Shown here: positions 34,948-42,582 of the stretch, piece after piece
How positions within the stretch are numbered: position 1 is the first letter of the stretch
Layout of the letters: each line of letters opens with the position of its first letter
Assembly (NCBI RefSeq): GCF_003143995.1
Contig: NZ_QFWG01000014.1
Location: forward strand, 1 to 53,049
DNA from: Pseudoglutamicibacter cumminsii
Lineage (GTDB): Bacteria > Actinomycetota > Actinomycetes > Actinomycetales > Micrococcaceae
Length of the DNA stretch: 53,049 bases
Reading direction: 5' to 3'
Translations under genes and position numbers: made by a program
The notes under the pieces: model-generated
Database searches by the model: none
What the model was told of the DNA's origin: nothing
The model's input: only the letters and a program-made list of their open reading frames with translations

Positions 34948-35991
34948 CTAGTTCTTCTCAGCGATCGCACGGAACTCCTTGATCCACTCGTCGCGCTTCT
35001 CAGCGATCTCAGACGGATCAGGGGTTACGGAAGTCTTCGACAGCGGCGCGTGAGTTGCCCACTCTTCCGGAAGCTTCGCATCGGGATTCACTGGGTACAT
35101 GTACATCTGCTCAGGGATCGCGTTCTGCATCTCATCGCTCAGCATGAAGTCCACGAAAGCCTTCGCGCCCTCAGGGTTCTTAGCGCCCTTGAGCACGCCC
35201 GCGTACTCGACCTGATCGATGCAGGTTGCGTCGATGTTCACGGTCTTGCCGCCCTCATAAGCAGGGGAGGAGGAATACGAAACAACCAGCGGGTACTTAC
35301 CCTTGCCCTCGGAACCCGAGAAGTCAGTGTTGTACGCGTTCGACCACGAGGCAACAACCTTGGTTCCGCCGGCCAGCATGTCTTCCCACGCCTTCTTCCA
35401 GTCGCTGGTCTGGTGCATCGTGGCAACCATGAACGCGAAACCAGGGGAGGACTGCGCCGGGTCCTGAGCGACCAAGAGCTTGGCGTACTCAGGCTTGGTG
35501 AGGTCCTCGGTGGTCTTCGGCAGCTCAACCTTGTTCTTCTTGAACCACTCGGCGTCAGCGTTGATGCACACCTGGCCCTGGTCGATCGGAGTCAAAGCGT
35601 CGCTGTTGGTCAGCTTCTTCGCGGCTTCCGGCAGGTTCTCCGGGACGTAGTCTTCAACGACGCCCTTCTTGGTCAGCGCGCCGGCCTGGAGGTTGTCGAC
35701 GCCGTAGAAACCGTCGGCGGCTGCCTTATCTTCAGCGAGCAACAGCTGGTTGACGACGGAGGATGCGTCACCAGGGGAGGTCGTCTTGAGCTTGTAGCCG
35801 GACTCAGATTCGAACTTCTTGATCTGTTCCTTGGTCAGTTCAAACGAATCATGCGTGATGATCGTGACCGTCTTGTCTTTCGATTCCTCGTTTTCCTTCT
35901 GAGCCGCAATTGAGCAGCCGGTCAGCGACAAGCCAGCGATCGAGAGCGCCGCGGTGGCCGCCAGCAAAGGATTCTTACGCATATTTCCCAC
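34948..35991 (-). CDS. thiB: Thiamine ABC transporter substrate-binding lipoprotein
   Basis: This ~347-residue lipoprotein has the lipobox LTGC after a hydrophobic signal peptide. The mature protein reads VTIITHDSFELTKEQIKKFESESGYK and later GFYGVDNLQAGALTKKGV and VVASWSNAYNTDF, as in the TbpA/ThiB thiamine binders. I chose GTG 35991, which has GGAAGG 5 bases upstream. ATG 36009 has no ribosome-binding site, and ATG 35982 is also possible. It is the first gene after the TPP riboswitch. Confidence 0.9.
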   Translation of the reverse strand: MGNMRKNPLLAATAALSIAGLSLTGCSIAAQKENEESKDKTVTIITHDSFELTKEQIKKFESESGYKLKTTSPGDASSVVNQLLLAEDKAAADGFYGVDNLQAGALTKKGVVEDYVPENLPEAAKKLTNSDALTPIDQGQVCINADAEWFKKNKVELPKTTEDLTKPEYAKLLVAQDPAQSSPGFAFMVATMHQTSDWKKAWEDMLAGGTKVVASWSNAYNTDFSGSEGKGKYPLVVSYSSSPAYEGGKTVNIDATCIDQVEYAGVLKGAKNPEGAKAFVDFMLSDEMQNAIPEQMYMYPVNPDAKLPEEWATHAPLSKTSVTPDPSEIAEKRDEWIKEFRAIAEKN

Positions 35992-36042
35992 ATCAACCTT
36001 CCGTGTCATGAAGGGGGTGGCCCGTGTGCGCCCACGAGAGTA

Positions 36043-36131
36043 GATTCGAACTTCCTACACCGGTACTAACCGGATCAGGTTCGAGGGTCTGCCGCGACCG
36101 GCACTCTCAGCGCTCGGTAGCGCTCCCCTGT
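36043..36131 (-). ncRNA. TPP riboswitch (THI element)
   Basis: Read on the minus strand, the text contains GGGGAGC, CTGAGAGTGCC, ACCCTCGAACCTGATCCGG and TTAGTACCGGTGTAGGAA. These are the conserved pieces of the TPP aptamer in the right order. It precedes the thiamine transporter genes, so high TPP should switch off uptake. Confidence 0.95.
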
Positions 36132-36208
36132 CGATGTGTATAAGCGTAGCTAAGATCTCGATGCGGTACAGACTCGGTGCGGATGTGGCTCATGTCGCTT
36201 ACCATAAT

Positions 36209-36238
36209 TTGCTCCTGATATGCGGGATTGTCTAAGAT
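36209..36238 (+). promoter_or_regulatory. Promoter of the rpmB-rpmG-rpsN operon
   Basis: TTGCTC (36209-36214) and TAAGAT (36233-36238) have an 18-base spacer, predicting a start near 36245. I found no Zur-type palindrome around it. Confidence 0.5.
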
Positions 36239-36244
36239 AGATAG

Positions 36245-36557
36245 GCGTTCTGTTGCCACGCGTTAATTTCGCGTGCCCCAACAGCCCGTCACACGGAAGA
36301 GAAGGTGAACAGTGGGTAGGGAAAAATGCCCACGCCTCGCCCGGACCACCGTTGTTTGAAACCTGTCTGATGGTCAACCACTGGCTGGATCTCACCCAGC
36401 TGCTTTAGGCCCTCCAGCGTTGTAAGCACGGTGTCCCCAACTGGGTAGCGGGACCTCGCAGCGTCAACGGCTGCGCACACCTGACTCCAGGTGAGCCAAC
36501 ACCACAGCCAGACGGCAAGGGACCGCAGCACAACTGACCAACACTGGAGGAGTGAAC
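36245..36557 (+). promoter_or_regulatory. Long structured 5' leader of the ribosomal-protein operon
   Basis: About 313 bases separate the predicted transcription start from rpmB, with no good plus-strand reading frame. A strong hairpin stands at the very start: CTGTTG and CACGCG pair with CGCGTG and CAACAG (36250-36284, 7-base loop). Further stems include GTGGG/CCCAC (36313-36334) and GCTGG/CCAGC near 36385. It may bind a ribosomal protein or a ligand; the class is not recognised. Confidence 0.45.
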
Positions 36558-36794
36558 ATGGCACAGCGTTGCCAGGTGACCGGTGCAGTGCCCGGATTCG
36601 GACACAGCATCTCGCACTCGCACCGCCGCACGAAGCGTCGGTGGGACCTGAACATTCAGAAGAAGCGGTACTACGTACCGTCCCTCGGCCGGACGATCAC
36701 CCTGAATCTGTCCACCAAGGGCATCAAGACGATCGACGCACGCGGCATCGAAGCTGTCGTCGCTGAGCTTAAGGCGAAGGGAGAGAAGTTCTGA
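36558..36794 (+). CDS. rpmB: 50S ribosomal protein L28
   Basis: This 78-residue L28 begins [29 protein letters not shown]. Only one Cys (residue 5) remains, so the zinc ribbon of the C+ form is absent. ATG 36558 has GGAGGAG about 6 bases upstream. Its stop overlaps the rpmG start (ATGA). The set L28-L33-S14 in this order is the arrangement of the alternative, often zinc-regulated, ribosomal-protein operon of Actinobacteria. Confidence 0.97.
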   Translation: MAQRCQVTGAVPGFGHSISHSHRRTKRRWDLNIQKKRYYVPSLGRTITLNLSTKGIKTIDARGIEAVVAELKAKGEKF

Positions 36795-36961
36795 TGGCTA
36801 AGGCACAGGATGTTCGCCCAATCATTAAGCTCAAGTCCACGGCTGGCACCGGTTACACCTACGTAACCCGTAAGAACCGCCGCAACAACCCGGACCGCAT
36901 CGTACTCAAGAAGTACGATCCAGTGGTTCGCAAGCACGTCGATTTCCGTGAGGAGCGGTAA
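36794..36961 (+). CDS. rpmG: 50S ribosomal protein L33 (zinc-free form)
   Basis: This 55-residue protein begins [20 protein letters not shown] and continues [16 protein letters not shown] with a basic end ..HVDFREER. It has no cysteine, so it is the C- form without the zinc ribbon. It overlaps the rpmB stop by one base and is followed 3 bases later by rpsN, so the three genes are translated together. Confidence 0.96.
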   Translation: MAKAQDVRPIIKLKSTAGTGYTYVTRKNRRNNPDRIVLKKYDPVVRKHVDFREER

Positions 36962-36964
36962 AGC

Positions 36965-37270
36965 ATGGCTAAGAAGTCTAAGATCGCCAAGAACGAGCAG
37001 CGCAAGGTGATCGTGGCTCGCTACGCCGAGCGCCGCGCCGAGCTCAAGAAGACCCTGATCGACCCGAACGCATCCGACGAAGCCCGCGAGGCAGCACGCG
37101 TCGGCCTGCAGAAGCTTCCACGTGACGCTTCCCCAGTTCGCGTTCGCAACCGTGACTCCATCGACGGCCGCCCACGTGGTACCTTCCAGAAGTTTGGTAT
37201 CTCCCGCGTGCGCTTCCGCGAAATGGCTCACAAGGGCGAGCTGCCAGGCATCACCAAGTCGTCCTGGTAA
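36965..37270 (+). CDS. rpsN: 30S ribosomal protein S14 (long, zinc-free form)
   Basis: This 101-residue S14 has [21 protein letters not shown] at the start and the C-terminal [28 protein letters not shown] block. The short zinc type of about 61 residues carries CxxC pairs; here there is no Cys at all. The zinc-type paralogue would be expected in the main ribosomal-protein cluster elsewhere. A strong terminator follows. Confidence 0.97.
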   Translation: MAKKSKIAKNEQRKVIVARYAERRAELKKTLIDPNASDEAREAARVGLQKLPRDASPVRVRNRDSIDGRPRGTFQKFGISRVRFREMAHKGELPGITKSSW

Positions 37271-37314
37271 TCGCTGGTTGAACCTCAGCCAGCTGAGGAA
37301 CACATAGCTTCACC

Positions 37315-37361
37315 GAACGTCCCGGAACAGCTGAACCATGTTCAGCTGTTCCGGGACGTTC
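37315..37361 (+). terminator. Strong hairpin after rpsN
   Basis: A perfect 22-bp stem (37315-37336 with 37340-37361) with a 3-base loop starts about 45 bases after the rpsN stop. It is followed by only a short GTTTAAG run. Confidence 0.8.
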
Positions 37362-37530
37362 GCGTTTAAGCGGGAAATCTCGCGTTTATGCGGCTCAGGA
37401 ACCCGCGAAAACCGCCAAATCTGGCGAAAAACTGGGTAAATTCTCACTCAGGGCGGAAAATTCGTCCTAAAACGCGCGAAAACCACTCAAAACCTGTTAG
37501 TTTCTTATCCAGGCCCCGAAAACTGGGGCA
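37361..37530 (+). promoter_or_regulatory. Phased A-tract region upstream of hupB
   Basis: A4-A5 tracts are centred near 37409, 37429, 37459, 37470, 37480, 37490 and 37520, with an AAATT step at 37439. All spacings are close to multiples of 10 bp, as in intrinsically curved DNA. A 13-base unit CGCGTTTAWGCGG is also repeated exactly 20 bp apart (37361 and 37381). The 310-base gap holds no gene. Confidence 0.5.
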
Positions 37531-37580
37531 ATCCTCAGCTCTCACTGGTTGGGGAGTATCCGAGTCCAGGAGGACAAGTA

Positions 37581-37859
37581 ATGAACCGCAGCGAGCTTGT
37601 CAGCGCAATCGCTAACAACACCGGCCAGACCCAGACCACGGTTAACGACGTGCTGGATGCCCTCTTCCAGACCGTGACCGAGCAGATCTCCCAGGGCAAC
37701 AAGGTCTCCATCCCAGGCTGGATGGCTTTCGAGCGCACCGACCGTGCAGCGCGCCAGGGCCGCAACCCACAGACCGGCGAGACCATCCAGATCCCAGCTG
37801 GCCACTCCGTCAAGCTCTCCGCTGGCTCCAAACTGAAGGCTGCTGTTTCCAAGAAGTAA
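37581..37859 (+). CDS. hupB: DNA-binding protein HU
   Basis: This 92-residue HU-family protein has MNRSELVSAIANNTGQTQTTVNDVLDALFQ and the beta-arm RQGRNPQTGETIQIPAG with the intercalating Pro. It lacks the Lys/Ala-rich C-terminal tail seen in many actinobacterial HupB proteins, ending KLKAAVSKK. It bends and compacts DNA. AGGAGG lies 7 bases before ATG 37581. A-tract-rich, probably curved DNA upstream suggests self-regulation (inference). Confidence 0.95.
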   Translation: MNRSELVSAIANNTGQTQTTVNDVLDALFQTVTEQISQGNKVSIPGWMAFERTDRAARQGRNPQTGETIQIPAGHSVKLSAGSKLKAAVSKK

Positions 37860-37884
37860 GTCTTCCAGCGAAAGCTGAGCGAAG

Positions 37885-37924
37885 AACCCGCTACAACCAC
37901 AACGGTTGTAGCGGGTTTCCTTTT
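37885..37924 (+). terminator. Rho-independent terminator of hupB
   Basis: A 14-bp perfect stem (37885-37898 with 37904-37917) with a 5-base loop is followed by TCCTTTT. Confidence 0.9.
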
Positions 37925-38056
37925 AACGGCTTCGCTTTCAGCCAGAGCACAGGCACCGCCTAAACTGGTTCTGATGAGCTTCGCCCTCCGAACTTCGTGT
38001 GAACAAAGTTCGCGGTAGAACAGAGTCCCTGAAAGAAGAGCCCCAGAAAGGCGTCC

Positions 38057-40363
38057 ATGTCGCAGTCGCAGGTTGCAACGTCCAAGCGTGCGTCAGAGAA
38101 GCCCGCCCGCGGAAAGCAAGATGCCCCCTCCGCACGCAACGCCGGGCTAGCTGCTGACAACCCTCGCGTTGCACACGCGCTCACGTGGGGTGCCATCCCC
38201 ATCGGGCTCATCACTTTGTTCATCGCGCTGACCTACTCCGGGACAGCGCTGTCCGTTCTGTTGGGTGACCCCGGCGTTGTAACCCGTTACGGCCTTCCGA
38301 TCTCGCGCTGGGTACACGACGTCAGCTTCTCTGTGACTCTCGGAAGCCTCATCTTCCTGTGCGCGATCATCCCGCGCACAACCCGGCCGAAACGAACCAC
38401 CAGGGCCGCAGGCTCCACTGACGGCGGGGAATTCACGAAGGCTTTCAACCGGCTCGTATTGGTCGGATCCATTGCGGCCGTGGTCTGGGCTTTCTCCGCG
38501 ATGGCGACGCTCGTGCTCAGCTATTCCGACGCCGCAGCGCTACCGGTCACGGCTGACACCTCGTTCACCAACGGCATCTTCGACTACATGCTGAACTTCG
38601 ACTTCGGTCGAAGCTGGGTAGTGGTGGTTGCTCTCGCGATCATCACCAGCACCATCATGTTTGCGGCACGCAGCGCCAACGGCCTTGGCTGGGCCGCGGG
38701 CTTCGCTGGTGTTGCTCTTGTACCTCTCGCCCTGCTCGGCCACGCTGCCGGCGGTGACGACCACTGGGGTGCCGTGAACTCGATCGGCCTCCACCTGCTC
38801 GGTGTCGTGGCCTGGGGCGGCGGCCTTGTTGCTCTCGCCATGGTCTCCGGGCTGCTTGGCGGCCCACAAAAGAACATCACCGGCGCTGACACCAACCCGT
38901 CCGCAGCGGAAGTCCTGCAACGCTTCTCGCACCTCGCGGGCGCATCGTTCTTCCTCGTAGCGCTCTCCGGCGTAGCCGCAGGTGCGATCCGCGTCCACAC
39001 CCTGGAGCAGCTTTTCGGGACCCAGTACGGCTGGTTCCTCATCATCAAAGCGGTCTTGTCGATCCTGCTGGGCTTCCTCGGGCTCATCCACCGCGCCAAC
39101 ATCATCCCGCGGCTCAAAAACGGCGACCTCACCGCGCGCACAGCCGCGTGGCGCATCATCGGCGTTGAAGTGGCCATCATGTCCGCAGTCGCGGCCATCG
39201 CTGTGGTGCTCGCGCGCACCCAGCCGCCGGTATCCACCGCACCACCGGAGGTTATGTCGCCGGCCCGCCGCCTCTCCGGCTACGAACTGCCGCCAGAGCT
39301 CACCATCTCATCGTGGGCGACAGTGTGGCGCTTCGACTGGCTGTGGGTAGCGATCATCGTTTTCCTCGCGATCGCGTACGCCCGCTGGACGCGCCGCGTC
39401 CACGCGAAAGGCGGACACTGGGACTGGTGGCGCACCCTCAGCTTCTACGTGGGGCTCGCGTTCCTGTTCTACATCACGTCGGGGCCGATTGCCGTCTACG
39501 GGCAGAACCTTTTCTCGATGCACATGGTCGCCCACATGGCGCTCACGATGGTCGCGCCGTTCTTCCTGGTCGTCGGTTCGCCGATCGCGCTCGCGCTCAA
39601 GGCGATCCCGGCGCGGCGCGACGGAACCCGCGGCCCGCGCGAATGGACGCTGGTTTTCCTGCACTCCAAGTGGGCTAAGGGCGTCACGAACCCGATCGTC
39701 GCGGCGGTGAACTTCACGACCTCGATCGTGATCTTCTACTCGACTGACCTCATGTGGTTCTCGATGAAGTTCCACATCGGGCACGAGTTCATGAACTTCC
39801 ACTTCCTGCTGACCGGCTACGTCCTGGCCGTCAACATGATCGGCCTCGACCCGTTGCCGCATCGTGCGCCACACTTTGTGCGGCTCGTGATCCTGCTGAT
39901 CACGATGATCTTCCACGCGTTCTACGCGACCAGCATCATGGGCACCGACGTCTTGATCCAGCCGGACTGGTTCGGCAACCAAGGCCGTGAGTGGGGTCCG
40001 AGCGCGATCGAAGACCAGCGAATAGGCGCCGGCGTGATGTGGGGCATCGGCGAAGTGCCGACGCTCATGCTCGCCGTGGGTGTGGCTGTTGCGTGGTCGC
40101 GTTCGGAGGAACGCATCGCCCGCCGCGATGAGCGCGTGGCCGAGCGCACCGGCAACCGCGAGCTACGCGACTACAACGAGATGCTGCAGCAGCTCCAGGG
40201 CGACCAGGCGCAAGGCCTCGAGGAGGCTCGCCGAGCGGCCCGGATCCGCGCGGGTCTGCCGGTCGATGGTTTGCCGGAGGATGAAACGACGGCCAGCGCA
40301 TCAGACGCTGCGGCACCGGATGCTGACGCCCCGGGTGGCAAGGGCGATACGCCGCGGGCATAA
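38057..40363 (+). CDS. CopD-CtaG fusion membrane protein (copper transfer / cytochrome oxidase assembly)
   Basis: This 768-residue protein has about 15 hydrophobic helices. The N-terminal half (about 45-390) is CopD-like, with GGDDHWGAVNSIGLHLLGVVAWGGGLVALAMVSG and FSHLAGASFFLVALSGVAAGAIRV. The C-terminal half (about 430-690) is CtaG-like, with SGPIAVYGQNLFSMHMVAHMALTMVAPFFLVVGSP and FHAFYATSIMGTDVLI. The His/Met-rich motifs would carry copper across the membrane for CuA/CuB assembly. The tail is charged and disordered. AAAGG lies 5 bases before ATG 38057. Fusions of this kind are known in Actinobacteria. Confidence 0.92.
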   Translation: MSQSQVATSKRASEKPARGKQDAPSARNAGLAADNPRVAHALTWGAIPIGLITLFIALTYSGTALSVLLGDPGVVTRYGLPISRWVHDVSFSVTLGSLIFLCAIIPRTTRPKRTTRAAGSTDGGEFTKAFNRLVLVGSIAAVVWAFSAMATLVLSYSDAAALPVTADTSFTNGIFDYMLNFDFGRSWVVVVALAIITSTIMFAARSANGLGWAAGFAGVALVPLALLGHAAGGDDHWGAVNSIGLHLLGVVAWGGGLVALAMVSGLLGGPQKNITGADTNPSAAEVLQRFSHLAGASFFLVALSGVAAGAIRVHTLEQLFGTQYGWFLIIKAVLSILLGFLGLIHRANIIPRLKNGDLTARTAAWRIIGVEVAIMSAVAAIAVVLARTQPPVSTAPPEVMSPARRLSGYELPPELTISSWATVWRFDWLWVAIIVFLAIAYARWTRRVHAKGGHWDWWRTLSFYVGLAFLFYITSGPIAVYGQNLFSMHMVAHMALTMVAPFFLVVGSPIALALKAIPARRDGTRGPREWTLVFLHSKWAKGVTNPIVAAVNFTTSIVIFYSTDLMWFSMKFHIGHEFMNFHFLLTGYVLAVNMIGLDPLPHRAPHFVRLVILLITMIFHAFYATSIMGTDVLIQPDWFGNQGREWGPSAIEDQRIGAGVMWGIGEVPTLMLAVGVAVAWSRSEERIARRDERVAERTGNRELRDYNEMLQQLQGDQAQGLEEARRAARIRAGLPVDGLPEDETTASASDAAAPDADAPGGKGDTPRA

Positions 40364-40478
40364 AGCGCGATGTTACCCGCTGTATCCGCTCGCGCGCACC
40401 CAACTTTTAGAATGGGACACAGTCCGTTGCGCTACGTGTGCAACGAGTGAGAGTCCCGTCTGAATCCCAGGAGTTTAG

Positions 40479-42404
40479 GTGTCTGCAGAGTCTGATGCAC
40501 TTCGTACCGGCGTCCGTTTGCGCGCGAGCGAGCTTCGCGGCCGCGGCTGGATGAACACCGGCGGTAAGGACCTTGATCTCGCGAGTCTTCGCGGCAAGAT
40601 CGTGCTCCTGGATTTTTGGACGTTCTGCTGCATCAACTGCCTGCATGTGCTCGATGAGCTGCGTCCGCTTGAGGAAAAGTACAGCGACGTGCTCGTCACG
40701 ATCGGTGTGCACAGCCCCAAGTTCGAGCATGAGGCCAAGAAGGAAGCGCTTGAAGCCGCGGTTGAGCGCTACGAGATCGAGCACCCGGTTCTGGATGACC
40801 CGGAGCTGATGACGTGGCAGGCCTACACCGCGCGTGCATGGCCAACGCTGGTTGTTGTTGACCCTGAGGGCTACATCGTTGCGCACCTTTCGGGCGAGGG
40901 CCACGCCGCTGGCCTCGAGTCTTTGGTCGAGGAGCTCATCGAGGAGCACGACGCGAAGGGCACCTTGCACCGCGGCGACGGCCCGTACGTCGCACCGCCG
41001 GCACGCGAAGGCGACCTGCGCTTCCCGGGTTCGGCCATCGAACTTCCGGACGGCCAGTTCCTCGTGGTTGACTCCGGCCACCACCGGTTGACGATCATGG
41101 ACACCGACCTCGTGACTAAGGTCGGCCAGATCGGTTCCGGGAAGCGTGGCTTCGCGGACGGCGACGCAGAAACTGCGCAGTTCAACGAACCGCAGGGCGC
41201 CGCGGTTGTGCCTGCCCACATCGCGGAGAAGATCGGCTACGACGTCCTGGTTGCTGACACCGTCAACCACCGTTTGCGTGGCGTCAACACGGCTACCGGC
41301 GAGGTCACGACCGTTGCTGGCAACGGCGTGCAGCGCCTGCTCGATGCGGAACGCGCCCGCCTCCAGGACGCCGGCTGGGCACGTGAGCTGGGCGAGAACG
41401 CTACCGAGCTTTCGCTCTCGTCCCCGTGGGATCTCGCGTGGGCTGAGAAGGCTGGCCGCTTCATCGTTGCGATGGCGGGCACACACCAGATCTTTGGCTT
41501 TGACCCGATCAAGGCCGAGGTGACGTTGGAAGCCGGCTCCGGCATCGAAGGTTTGGATGACGGCACGGCGGATGTCGCGATGTTCGCGCAGCCGTCCGGT
41601 GTGGATGTGGATGCGAACGGCGACGTGTGGATCGCGGATTCGGAGACGTCCGCGGTGCGTGTGCTGCGTCTGGGTGAGGACGGCACGGTCGCCAAGGTTG
41701 AGACCGCGACCGGCCTCGGGCTCTTCGATTTCGGTTTCCGCGACGGCCCGGCCGATGAGGCTCGCCTGCAGCATCCGCTGGGTGTTTCGGTGCTCCCGGA
41801 CGGTTCGGTTGCGATCGCGGACACCTACAACGGTGCGGTGCGCCGCTACGACCCTGCAACGCATACGGTTGGCACGCTCGCTGAGGGCCTGCAGGAGCCG
41901 GCTGAGGTGCTCGTCGACCACAGCGTTGACGGCGATCCGGTTCTGTTGGTCGTTGAAACCAACCAGCATCAGCTCGTGCGTGTCCCGTTGCCGAAGGAAG
42001 CGACCACGGTTGACCGCGGAGCATCGCAGACGCAGCGCCCTAAGACGCTCGTGAAGCCGGGCCAGCACAAGCTCACCGCGCGCTTCACCGCTCCGGTGGG
42101 GCAGAAGCTGGACTACCGCTGGGGCGACCCGACGCAGCTGCAGGTTTCCGCGTCCCCTGAGGAACTCATCCTTGAGGGTGCTGGCACGAGCCAGGGGCTT
42201 GTGCGCGAACTCGTGCTCAACCCGGAGATCACCGAAGGTGTCCTGCACATCACGGCACGCGCCGCGGCGTGCGATGGCGAGGAAGGCCAGGAGATCCCGG
42301 ACCACGCGGCCTGCCACCTGTACCAGCAGGACTGGGGCATCCCGGTTCAGCTCGATGACGCGGGCGAGGACCACCTCGAGCTTGACCTGCGCGGCCTGAA
42401 CTAG
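40479..42404 (+). CDS. Thioredoxin-like/NHL-repeat protein
   Basis: This 641-residue protein has an N-terminal TlpA-like thioredoxin fold (about 20-165) with DFWTFCCINCLHVLDELRPLEEKY, whose active site CINC is a CxxC. An NHL-type beta-propeller (about 190-500) follows, with recurring blocks such as GKRGFADGDAETAQFNEPQG, VADTVNHRLRGVN and LQHPLGVSVLPDGSVAIADTYNGAVR. There is no signal peptide, so it is probably cytoplasmic. GTG 40479 has CAGGAG 6 bases upstream. The family is conserved (NHLRC2-like) but without a settled function. Confidence 0.9.
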   Translation: MSAESDALRTGVRLRASELRGRGWMNTGGKDLDLASLRGKIVLLDFWTFCCINCLHVLDELRPLEEKYSDVLVTIGVHSPKFEHEAKKEALEAAVERYEIEHPVLDDPELMTWQAYTARAWPTLVVVDPEGYIVAHLSGEGHAAGLESLVEELIEEHDAKGTLHRGDGPYVAPPAREGDLRFPGSAIELPDGQFLVVDSGHHRLTIMDTDLVTKVGQIGSGKRGFADGDAETAQFNEPQGAAVVPAHIAEKIGYDVLVADTVNHRLRGVNTATGEVTTVAGNGVQRLLDAERARLQDAGWARELGENATELSLSSPWDLAWAEKAGRFIVAMAGTHQIFGFDPIKAEVTLEAGSGIEGLDDGTADVAMFAQPSGVDVDANGDVWIADSETSAVRVLRLGEDGTVAKVETATGLGLFDFGFRDGPADEARLQHPLGVSVLPDGSVAIADTYNGAVRRYDPATHTVGTLAEGLQEPAEVLVDHSVDGDPVLLVVETNQHQLVRVPLPKEATTVDRGASQTQRPKTLVKPGQHKLTARFTAPVGQKLDYRWGDPTQLQVSASPEELILEGAGTSQGLVRELVLNPEITEGVLHITARAAACDGEEGQEIPDHAACHLYQQDWGIPVQLDDAGEDHLELDLRGLN

Positions 42405-42481
42405 CGCCGGCGGAGCTAACCGGCGCGGCCGGAGCCAGCGCCCACATCGGCGATTCTCCGCAGAAGCATCTCTTAACAAGG

Positions 42482-42537
42482 CGGGACCCTAGGCGTAGGG
42501 TTGATCTATCGTTCAATCCACGCCGGGGTCCCGTTTT
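42482..42537 (+). promoter_or_regulatory. Hairpin with T-run between the NHL gene and the MFS gene
   Basis: CGGGACCC (42482-42489) can pair with GGGTCCCG (42526-42533), followed by TTTT. An inner CCCTAGGCGTAGGG stem competes. It could terminate upstream transcription or attenuate the MFS gene. Confidence 0.45.
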
Positions 42538-42582
42538 GTGTGGCCCCACCGGTTTCTGCGCCGTTGAGGAGGCCGCCTATTC

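Noticed and set aside
36131-36240. Zur box before the zinc-free ribosomal genes
   Set aside because: No TGA-rich palindrome of the Zur type could be found on either strand.
36245-36557. Cobalamin riboswitch in the rpmB leader
   Set aside because: A GGTGAACAGTGGGTAGGGAA stretch looks superficially similar, but the downstream B12-box and the paired core are missing, and the genes are not B12-related.
40407-42479. 690-codon minus-strand frame opposite the NHL protein
   Set aside because: Antisense shadow of a high-GC gene with intact thioredoxin and NHL motifs on the plus strand.
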